From the NCBI GenBank assembly GCA_964518635.1, contig CAZFGK010000003.1, forward strand, positions 76,708 through 140,707: a DNA stretch of 64,000 nt, written 5' to 3'. The stretch is from CAZFGK01 sp964518635. Its GTDB lineage: Bacteria > Zixibacteria > MSB-5A5 > GN15 > FEB-12. Shown one piece after another: positions 42,726-50,225 of the stretch (position 1 is the stretch's first letter; the number at the start of each line of letters is the position of its first letter). Below the pieces are notes generated by a model that saw only the letters and a list, made by a program, of their open reading frames with translations, searched no databases and was not told the origin of the DNA. Both the position numbers and the translations under genes were made by a program.

Positions 42726-43597
42726 GAGATCATTTGCGTTGCGACGTAATCAGCGTAAAGTTTTGCTGCATTCAGACCGCATGCCTCGGAGAGTCCGGTA
42801 AATCCGCCGAAGGCAGAGACTTCAAAGACCAGTGGTCCGGCACTTGTTTCGACCACATCCACACAGGTGAAATCAAGACCGAACAATTGTTGTGCCCTAT
42901 CTGCCAGATCAATCAGCTCCTGACTCGGCGTAACTTGTGCATACCTGCCGCCGGAATGAATAGTAGTATTCCAGGAGCCGGTTCCTGCCACGCGTGCATA
43001 ACTAGCGAGATATTTACCACCCAGAAAAACAATCCCCAGATCGCGACCCGGGATGTCGACCTTTTTCTGCAAGTAGAGCATCTGATTCCCTGCCTGCTTG
43101 AATGATTCAAGTTCTCCGCGTAAAGTAGAATCCACTGGACAGATTTTCATGCCGCGCGCTTTTGTGGAGAACAGCGGTTTCATCACAACTTCGCCAAAGG
43201 TCGAAACAGCTGAAAGCGCGGCTTCGATTTCTTCGACAATAATCGTCTCAGGCATTGGGATATTCCCCTGCCTGAGTATTCTCGTACAGGTCAGTCGATT
43301 GACAGCCGTGGCGATTCGCTCGGGCTGCGAAAAGATTTTCACTCCACCTGTTTGCAGCATCGCGAGCAGATGCAACCGATCAATCACTTCCGGAGAATAA
43401 TTCGTGCTGATCTTCTTGATGATCAGGGCATCACAACTTGCCAGATCAAAATTACCTGCGCGGATCGTTCGCGCACTGAAATCAGTCACACACTGCTCGA
43501 TATCGACGAGAATCTTCTCGCCGCTCTGCTCAGCGCAGGCCAATGCCAGTGCTTCTGATGATCTCCCTCCGGGAATTCCGATTACGCCTATTTTCAT
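42722..43597 (-). CDS. GAK-type ATP-grasp enzyme (RimK/MptN-like)
   Basis: A 291-residue ligase-fold protein. Recognisable are the hinge and lysine of the ATP site in EVVMKPLFSTKARGMKI, the Q-K-x-V-x-I-P-G-R-D segment, and the C-terminal metal site CVDVVETSAGPLVFEVSAFGGFTGL. In most RimK relatives the last motif is E-[IV]-N; here Ser replaces Asn, an unusual metal ligand. Such enzymes join a carboxylate to an amine via an acyl phosphate, for example glutamate to a protein or cofactor. ATG 43597 is preferred over TTG 43609, which adds 4 residues. Its 3' end overlaps the kinase gene. Confidence 0.82.
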   Translation of the reverse strand: MKIGVIGIPGGRSSEALALACAEQSGEKILVDIEQCVTDFSARTIRAGNFDLASCDALIIKKISTNYSPEVIDRLHLLAMLQTGGVKIFSQPERIATAVNRLTCTRILRQGNIPMPETIIVEEIEAALSAVSTFGEVVMKPLFSTKARGMKICPVDSTLRGELESFKQAGNQMLYLQKKVDIPGRDLGIVFLGGKYLASYARVAGTGSWNTTIHSGGRYAQVTPSQELIDLADRAQQLFGLDFTCVDVVETSAGPLVFEVSAFGGFTGLSEACGLNAAKLYADYVATQMIS

Positions 43598-43623
43598 TTT
43601 TTGTATCAATTCAAATGAGCCAC

Positions 43624-45273
43624 TTAGTAGATGAGGACATCTTCCGGCAGGCGATATTTTTCAAGCTGCGTTGGATCGGTTGCCAGTACTTTCTCAAGGA
43701 GAAAGACCGAGCGCATATACATGGCATCTGCAAATCGCTGATTCAGTACGAATCGGGTCGAGGTGATAAATGATCGCACCAACCCGAGAGTCAATCGGGC
43801 ATCAAAGGTCACATCCCCGTGTGTACGAGCAAACTGTGAGGCAAAATGATAGAAATCGACCGCCGCACCGTTGATCAGGCTTCGGCGGAGTGAATCGAAA
43901 ACCGGCAATCTAAAATGCGAAACCAGAAAGACCGAAACATCCTGCACATAGTCCGAATCCGATGAGCGATGCAGATCGATGAGAAAGATCCGGTTGGCAT
44001 CAAGATCAATCATCAGATTGTCGACATTGGCATCGCCGTGAATAAGAGTGGTGAACGGTGCAACCAACTCTTCATCAAGGGCTTTCCCCTGCATTAAGAG
44101 TTGATCAATCGCCGGAGTACCAACTGCTCCAATACTCGATTCACGATATCGGAAATCAGGGTGTACTTTGTAGACATCATCGAGTCGCTTTTGCAGCTGA
44201 TGTAGATAGCGAGCATTCGATGTGATATCAGTCTTCGTCGCGCTCCACATTTTTTCAAATGTCGATTGCACCAGTTCACGTGAACGCCTGATAACATTGG
44301 GATCAGCATCAATGAGTTGCGCCTGATAAGTCTTCCCAGGCAGATTTTCGAGGAGTATCGTAGCATTGTCTCCGTGGACATTGTAGTCGATGATTCTCGG
44401 AGTCAATCCGGGGATCAATCGCTCGAGTCGTTCAATATTCTGCTTTTCACGATTCAGTTTGTCCTGTTTCCCATCTTTGAATACGACCCAGGAGCCAACC
44501 CCCTGCTGTGAATCACGAATGCGACCGATTCGGCAGCCAGAGCGAGTTTCCCAGATGCCATCAAAGGTAAAATCACGAAGATCAGAACCCAATTCGGCCG
44601 ATTCGATACTCTCTTCGAGTGCCTGATATTGGTGAATCTTGAGTTTCTCACCCACCGCGGCTGAGATGATGGCTTCACCGATATTCAAGAGTGAGTCACC
44701 GATTCGTTCGAAGTAGCGGATAATGAACAAGGCGGTGACAAGATTTTCGGTCTCTTTTCCGGTGCGAAGATCGGCCATGATCCGTTCGAACTGTGTCTTG
44801 TACATTGCATCAAGACGCATCTCTGTTCGGCAGATCTTCATCGCCATCGGGATGTCGATGCGAAAGAGGGCATCAATGATGATGTCGACGGCCTTGAGTA
44901 TTTCATCAAAGAATGACCGATACGGATACCGTTCCATGAATCGTGGATCGCGCAGATGATGTGTCTGATTGACGATATTCGTGGTGAAATCGCCGATTCG
45001 CTCGAGATTGGTGGTGACCGTGTTGATCGCGCGAAGCCGATTCACCGTCTTGCGATCAGTGTTTGCTGGACCGATCAGCGCATATGCTTTGTTTTCAATC
45101 GTTGACTTGAGATTGTCGATGTAATCATCTCGACCAAAGATCTTTGCTTCCGACACAGAACCCGGATCGGACATCAGACGAAGAGTCTCTTCCAGTTGCT
45201 GACGAACTTCCAGCACTAAGAACTGAAGGTTGTCGTCGATCCCCGGAGTCGCAAGCAGTTGACGAACAGGCAT
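43624..45273 (-). CDS. PhoU domain fused to aminoglycoside-phosphotransferase-like kinase domain
   Basis: A 549-residue fusion. Residues about 15-210 form two PhoU three-helix repeats; both carry the signature E-R-I-G-D (91-95 and 189-193) that in PhoU binds metal and contacts PstB/PhoR. Residues about 240-545 are an APH/choline-kinase-like domain with the catalytic loop IHGDANVDN (411-419) and the metal-binding segment IDLHRSSDSDYVQD (432-445). PhoU alone represses the Pho response; a fused phosphotransferase would couple phosphate status to phosphorylation of a small molecule or protein (inference). It lies 3 bp after the amphi-Trp gene and 26 bp before the ATP-grasp gene. Confidence 0.85.
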   Translation of the reverse strand: MPVRQLLATPGIDDNLQFLVLEVRQQLEETLRLMSDPGSVSEAKIFGRDDYIDNLKSTIENKAYALIGPANTDRKTVNRLRAINTVTTNLERIGDFTTNIVNQTHHLRDPRFMERYPYRSFFDEILKAVDIIIDALFRIDIPMAMKICRTEMRLDAMYKTQFERIMADLRTGKETENLVTALFIIRYFERIGDSLLNIGEAIISAAVGEKLKIHQYQALEESIESAELGSDLRDFTFDGIWETRSGCRIGRIRDSQQGVGSWVVFKDGKQDKLNREKQNIERLERLIPGLTPRIIDYNVHGDNATILLENLPGKTYQAQLIDADPNVIRRSRELVQSTFEKMWSATKTDITSNARYLHQLQKRLDDVYKVHPDFRYRESSIGAVGTPAIDQLLMQGKALDEELVAPFTTLIHGDANVDNLMIDLDANRIFLIDLHRSSDSDYVQDVSVFLVSHFRLPVFDSLRRSLINGAAVDFYHFASQFARTHGDVTFDARLTLGLVRSFITSTRFVLNQRFADAMYMRSVFLLEKVLATDPTQLEKYRLPEDVLIY

Positions 45274-45276
45274 GAA

Positions 45277-45633
45277 CTAGTTTTTTGTCCGTCTAATCAA
45301 TGGAAGATCAACTGATTCCGAGACAACAGGGTTTTCACCATGCCCGTTCTCTTTCCAGCTGATCTTGAAAACTAGTTTCGTTCGGTCCGCCTTGCCACGT
45401 GCCTTCACACTCAACTTCAACAGCCCGCCGGGGTGCAACACCAGATTTTCCTCGCGAGTGCCGAGGGTGAGTTGACCGCTGGCAATCCCCTGGCTGAGCG
45501 CATTCAGATAGCGCACGATCGACTCACGATCCTGCAATGATTCATGTTCAAACTCCGCCTTGGAGGAGGAGCCAGAGTCGGCGGCTTGAGTCGATTCTTT
45601 TTTCTCCCTGGAGGGCTTGTCTGATTTAGCCAT
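45277..45633 (-). CDS. amphi-Trp domain-containing protein 2
   Basis: A 118-residue protein. The first 30 residues are Lys/Ser/Glu-rich. They are followed by an amphi-Trp domain with the helix SIVRYLNALSQGIASGQLTL, then NLVLHPGGLLKLSVKA and KLVFKISWKE, ending in the conserved Trp. It shares the domain with the protein at 39792 but has its extension at the N-terminus instead of the C-terminus. Its start overlaps the PHP-like gene by 8 bp and the PhoU-kinase follows after 3 bp. The domain may be the scaffold or substrate of the enzymes in this operon (inference). Confidence 0.75.
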   Translation of the reverse strand: MAKSDKPSREKKESTQAADSGSSSKAEFEHESLQDRESIVRYLNALSQGIASGQLTLGTREENLVLHPGGLLKLSVKARGKADRTKLVFKISWKENGHGENPVVSESVDLPLIRRTKN

Positions 45634-46789
45634 GCAATCTCTCTCGATACTCCCTCATGAGGGTCTTCCGGTCTGCCTGTCCGGCATGGAGTGCTTTCTT
45701 TATTCGCTGCTCTTCCCAGGCCGGCTGGTAACCAATTTCGCGAGCGGCTTTCGCTTTATCCTGAAACGCCGGGTCTTTGACTTTTTCACCCATATGGCAA
45801 TCATCCCCCATGGTGACGAGAAGGGGGCGTGAAGATTTTGCACGCTGCTTATTTTCCCGTTGCACGACATGTATCAGAAATTCTGTAAAGTCGAGTGACT
45901 GCGGATTCCAGACTTCATAGCCGTCGATATCATAATCACACAACAAGACTGGCCAGAACTGTTCCGGATGCGGAACGATAATACCGGCACCGACCGATCG
46001 GCACTCGTCAATGAATTCCCAGTCACGGTAGAAATATTCCAACGAGAACCGAGCTTTCACAATCTCCTTCATGGATTTCACAAAGGACTGAATCTGATTA
46101 ATCAGGTGATCGTCGTACTGCTCACGCATGGTATCGAAATAGTCACGAATGATTTTGTTCCGAAGCATCTCCGGGGCTGCTTCTGATCCATGATCCCGAA
46201 TCATCGTCCGCAATTTACGTACATGAATCTGAATGAAGGTGACCAGTTCATCTTCGGCACCAGTGTCCCGAACGGCGAGTTCGACACGATCTGCAAATTT
46301 CTCATCAAGCATGCTATCGATAAACTCATGCAACTGAGATGACCGATAATTGAATGTATGCCGCAGCATGTTTTTCAGCGTGTTGGCCTTAGCTGCTCTC
46401 TCATTGGTCATATGAACCAGAAACTGCACTTTGCGATTAAAATCAGGGGCGAAGCAATCGATCTCAACCCCCGAGTAATCGCCATACGAAGTAATAACAT
46501 TGTGCTGTGTCGGAATGATGAGTTGTTCATTCATCGCCGGATACATGACCCGAACGCGCGATTCAATCAGCGGCAACGGTACAAATTCCGGATGCCAGTG
46601 AATCGCCAGGACCTCATCCTGGGTCGGGTATTGCATCAAAGGTTTGCTGATGCGATCGGCAGCATCCTGCGAAATCGCGGTTGATGTAATCCGGCGAAAT
46701 CGTGCCAGGTCTTCTTGTTCAATTGCAGGCTGAACCTGAGAGAGATCAAACCAGGACTTATGAGAAGCGACCGTATGATGTGGTGTCAT
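45626..46789 (-). CDS. PHP-superfamily-like metalloprotein, first gene of the GAK-type operon
   Basis: A 387-residue protein I do not recognise by name. It has the metal-ligand order of PHP phosphoesterases: H-x-H (His64, His66 in IHWHPE), Glu109 in GVEIDC, His274 in VPHPEQF, Glu292 in GYEVWNP and D-x-H (Asp330, His332 in GDDCHMGEK). Between the second and third motifs lies a helical insertion of about 150 residues. A phosphatase or phosphodiesterase role is plausible (inference). It starts the operon: about 100 bp upstream is the terminator of the preceding gene. It overlaps amphi-Trp protein 2 by 8 bp. Confidence 0.6.
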   Translation of the reverse strand: MTPHHTVASHKSWFDLSQVQPAIEQEDLARFRRITSTAISQDAADRISKPLMQYPTQDEVLAIHWHPEFVPLPLIESRVRVMYPAMNEQLIIPTQHNVITSYGDYSGVEIDCFAPDFNRKVQFLVHMTNERAAKANTLKNMLRHTFNYRSSQLHEFIDSMLDEKFADRVELAVRDTGAEDELVTFIQIHVRKLRTMIRDHGSEAAPEMLRNKIIRDYFDTMREQYDDHLINQIQSFVKSMKEIVKARFSLEYFYRDWEFIDECRSVGAGIIVPHPEQFWPVLLCDYDIDGYEVWNPQSLDFTEFLIHVVQRENKQRAKSSRPLLVTMGDDCHMGEKVKDPAFQDKAKAAREIGYQPAWEEQRIKKALHAGQADRKTLMREYRERLHG

Positions 46790-46889
46790 GATTCAGTGAT
46801 TTTGGTTTCGATTAGTATCCAATAGTTTATTGCATCGCGGGGCTGGGCGCAACTGGTTCTGAAAAATCAGGAAAATGAACCAAAAGAAT

Positions 46890-46925
46890 AACCGGCCACC
46901 ATCCCTTTCGGAACGGTGACCGGTT
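46890..46925 (-). terminator. hairpin terminator after the beta-helix gene
   Basis: An 11-bp stem (aaccggccacc / ggtgaccggtt, one G-T pair) lies 55 bp beyond the stop codon at 46981, followed on the minus strand by a T-rich stretch. It isolates the GAK-type operon from the secreted-protein gene. Confidence 0.7.
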
Positions 46926-46980
46926 TGAACAGGTTGGAAGGAGCTACGAAAAGAGATCTTCTAACCTAGAGTCGGTCTGC

Positions 46981-49956
46981 TTAGCAGCCCGGCTGTGGGG
47001 TAAAGCTGATGAACAAGTGATCGACAAGGAATGTCAGATCCGCGATGTCCACGCTGCTATCAATGACCATGTCGCCCTCTTGCGGGCAGCACAGCGGTGT
47101 GAAGGAGATGAACAGGTGGTCGACAAGAACTGTCAAGTCAGCGATGTCGATACTCTGAGCACCGTCGCAGTCGACGTTTCCACGGACACCAACACAGCAG
47201 CTGGTCGACACACGGCTGTCACCAAGGTAGCCAGCGCAGTGCAGGAATGACCAGTTAGCAGCCCATGAGCTATCAATGGAGACATTCGGATCGAATGCGC
47301 CCATGTAGTTCACGTTTGAGAAAAATCCTGCCCAGGTAAGGGATGGATTTGCTGGCGGATTGTAATTGGCAGTCGGATTGACCCAGGTCAGCACTCGGAC
47401 GGTCGGATCCGGACGTGGATCCAGCGAATCCTTCGTGCCGTAGTTGATAGTACCCATCACCAGGCCGGTGGTATCGTTGGCAAGGGCCGAGATGTTGAAG
47501 ATCGAGTCGCGAGTCCAGCTCTGTGCGGTGAAGTTCGTGAACACGCCAAAGAGGTTGTTCTGGAACTTGATGTCACCGACGGACAAGCGCTCACGGCTGT
47601 CGTTACCAGCTTCGTCACCAACATCGATTGCACGGCTGTTACCTTCCGTGAAGATCGAGTTGAAGTAACCGGCACCCGCGTTGTCACGGATGTTAAAGAA
47701 CTGGTTGTTGATATTCGCCGCACCCGGACGTGCACCGATCGCGGTCACGTTCGAGAGAAGCGGGGTTGAATACGGAGTCGCATTTTCCGGATTGATGGCA
47801 CCATCATGCTCACCATATGTGTCTGAATCAAGGGTGTCAGCAATTGCGAAGACGAACTGAAGTCCGCCACGGAAACCTTCGTCGTAGTCGACCTGATCGT
47901 CACCACCAAAGGCAAGAATGGCGTGCTTGACGTTGACCGTACCACCGAAGAATTCAACGGCGTCGTCGACGTTCTGGAAGACTTCAATATGATTCACGAC
48001 CGTGCCACGACCGACACCACCGAAGGTGATACCGTTGATTTCGTTGGCGGCACCGATGATCGAACCACCATGACGTACCGACACGTAGGTGTAGACACCA
48101 GAATTGTCGTTGTCATTTGCACCTCCGTAGAGGTTACGTGGATCGCCTGACGGGAGACCTTCGATGTCGTTGGTGACCGCAGTATCTGCAATGACCGCGT
48201 TACCAAGAATAATCAACCCACCCCAAAGACCACGACCTGCGGTCGACGGCGGGAGCGGAATGTCGGTCGCATTGTCAACGTCGTCAGAGATTGAAGTCAT
48301 GACAATCGGGCAGTCACAGGAACCCATCATGTAGGCATCACCATCACGCGAGACGATCAATGCAGTCGCGGCTGCGGCCTGACCCGGATTCGATTTGATG
48401 ATCGTGCCCGGCTCAACAATGAGGGTGTCGGTGTTTTCGACATAGACGAAACCAGCGAGGTTGTAGACGGTGTCACGTGAGAGGAGCGTCAGACCATTGA
48501 CGTCCGCAGAAGTGAACACCTTGACCGGCTTGTTATCGTCGGTGGTGCAAGCCCACGGATCGATTGCCGGGCAGCTCGGGGTGTAGCCGGCGAAGGACAA
48601 GAATGACCAGTCGCAGGTCCACATACGGGCACCATTTTCAAACGCACCCTGGTAGTTCACAGTGGTGAAGAAACCAGCCCAGTTCAAACCCGGGTTGGCT
48701 GGCGGAGCATAACCGGTCGGGTTGACCCAATTGCCGTTCGCCGGTGAGCCGGCAGTCGGACGCGGATCGAGACCACCATTATTGGTGTAGGAGATGCTCG
48801 TCAACTGCGGATTCACGGAATCGTTCGCAAGTGCGACGAGGTTGAAGACCGAGTCGCGAGTCCATGTCTGAGCGGTAAGAGAAGTGAACGTTCCGAAAAG
48901 GTTGTTTTCGAAGCGAATGTCACCGACCGACAAGCGCTCACGGCTGTCGTTACCAGCTTCGTCACCAATATCGATCGCACGGCTGTTCCCTTCCGTGAAG
49001 ATCGAGTTGTAATAACCAGCACCCGCATTGTCACGGATGTTGAAGAACTGGTTGTTGATATTCGCGGCACCCGGACGTGCGCCAATGGCGGTCACGTTCG
49101 AAAGAAGCGGGGTAGAATACGGGGTCGCATTTTCCGGATTGATGGCACCGTCATGTTCACCATAGGTGTCTGAATCGAGGGTGTCAGCTATCGCAAGTAC
49201 GAACTGAAGGCATCCACGGAAACCTTCATCGTAGTCGACCTGATCGTCGCCACCGAAGGCAAGAGCTGCGTGCTTGACATTGACCGTACCGCCGAAGAAT
49301 TCGACGGCGTCGTCGACGTTCTGGAAGACTTCAATGTAATCGACAACGGTTCTGCGACCAACACCACCAAAGGTGATACCGTTGATTTCGTTGGCGGCGC
49401 CGATGATCGAACCACCATGACGAACCGAGACGTACTTGAGCACGCCAGAGTTGTCGTTGTCGTTTGCGCCACCGTAGAGGTTGCGCGGATCACCGGACGG
49501 AAGACCTTCGATGTCGTTGGTTACCGCAGTGTCAGCGATGACAGCGTTCCCAAGAAGAATGAGCCCACCCCAGAGACCACGACCTGCGGTCGACGGCGGG
49601 AGTGGAATGTCATTCGGATTGTCGAGATCATCTGAAACTGATGTGAAGATAATCGGCTTGGTGGCCGTTCCTTCAGCATAGATACGACCGCCACGGGAGA
49701 CGATAAGTGCCGTCGCCGCAGCTGCCTGTCCCGGATTCGATTTGATAATCGTTCCGGCTTCGATCAAGAGCACTTCGCCGCTTTCCACGTAGCAAAAACC
49801 GGACAAGTTGTACACGGTATCGCTGGAAAAGCGGGTGACGCCCGTAATATCCGCACTGGTGATCACCTTCACCGGCTTGCCATCATCCGAGACCTGCGCA
49901 AAAGCCGCAGCCGGGACGATCGCCAGCAGAAGGGCACCAAAAATTTTACGAAACAT
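46981..49956 (-). CDS. secreted beta-helix-like protein with an internal duplication and dockerin-like tail
   Basis: A 991-residue exported protein; signal peptide about 1-21 (KIFGALLLAIVPAAAFA). Two nearly identical halves follow, each about 449 residues apart, with blocks such as GTIIKSNPGQAAAATALIVSR, GRGLWGGLI, SVRHGGSIIGAANEINGITFGGVG and VDDAVEFFGGTVNVKHA. Similar secreted proteins accompany TonB receptors in Bacteroidetes and Gammaproteobacteria. The last 65 residues hold two dockerin-type calcium loops (IDIADLTVLVDHLF, VDIADLTFLVDHLF) and a final Cys. ATG 49956 has GGAGGT 10 bp upstream, so the longer frame is unused. Function is unknown; surface binding of a ligand for the neighbouring receptor is a guess. 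Confidence 0.85.
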   Translation of the reverse strand: MFRKIFGALLLAIVPAAAFAQVSDDGKPVKVITSADITGVTRFSSDTVYNLSGFCYVESGEVLLIEAGTIIKSNPGQAAAATALIVSRGGRIYAEGTATKPIIFTSVSDDLDNPNDIPLPPSTAGRGLWGGLILLGNAVIADTAVTNDIEGLPSGDPRNLYGGANDNDNSGVLKYVSVRHGGSIIGAANEINGITFGGVGRRTVVDYIEVFQNVDDAVEFFGGTVNVKHAALAFGGDDQVDYDEGFRGCLQFVLAIADTLDSDTYGEHDGAINPENATPYSTPLLSNVTAIGARPGAANINNQFFNIRDNAGAGYYNSIFTEGNSRAIDIGDEAGNDSRERLSVGDIRFENNLFGTFTSLTAQTWTRDSVFNLVALANDSVNPQLTSISYTNNGGLDPRPTAGSPANGNWVNPTGYAPPANPGLNWAGFFTTVNYQGAFENGARMWTCDWSFLSFAGYTPSCPAIDPWACTTDDNKPVKVFTSADVNGLTLLSRDTVYNLAGFVYVENTDTLIVEPGTIIKSNPGQAAAATALIVSRDGDAYMMGSCDCPIVMTSISDDVDNATDIPLPPSTAGRGLWGGLIILGNAVIADTAVTNDIEGLPSGDPRNLYGGANDNDNSGVYTYVSVRHGGSIIGAANEINGITFGGVGRGTVVNHIEVFQNVDDAVEFFGGTVNVKHAILAFGGDDQVDYDEGFRGGLQFVFAIADTLDSDTYGEHDGAINPENATPYSTPLLSNVTAIGARPGAANINNQFFNIRDNAGAGYFNSIFTEGNSRAIDVGDEAGNDSRERLSVGDIKFQNNLFGVFTNFTAQSWTRDSIFNISALANDTTGLVMGTINYGTKDSLDPRPDPTVRVLTWVNPTANYNPPANPSLTWAGFFSNVNYMGAFDPNVSIDSSWAANWSFLHCAGYLGDSRVSTSCCVGVRGNVDCDGAQSIDIADLTVLVDHLFISFTPLCCPQEGDMVIDSSVDIADLTFLVDHLFISFTPQPGC

Positions 49957-50225
49957 GTCTGTTAAGACCTCCGTTAAGGTTCGATGGGTACGAAAACAAT
50001 TTCTGTTTTCTTGCAATCAGTCAGAATCAACTAAGTCTGTATGTACCGTTCTCCTCCTTCACTGTCACCCTAGCGCGTTCTGAGTTTCCGTTTGAAGTAA
50101 CACCTGCCCGTGGGAATGGCTGACGTGTCGCAAAATTTGGCTCTCTGCAAAAACTTCAGGTTCCATGCACCGGCGAATAGGATTCATATCCAGGCAACGT
50201 CTTTCAATTGGATCCACTGCAATGG

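Noticed and set aside
47923..49635. Several plus-strand open frames opposite the beta-helix gene
   Set aside because: They appear twice because the gene below is duplicated, have no start signals, and read as low-complexity mirror sequence.
49957..49985. Third Pho box before the beta-helix gene (two CTTAAC units)
   Set aside because: The units are 12 bp, not 11 bp, apart and overlap the ribosome-binding site.
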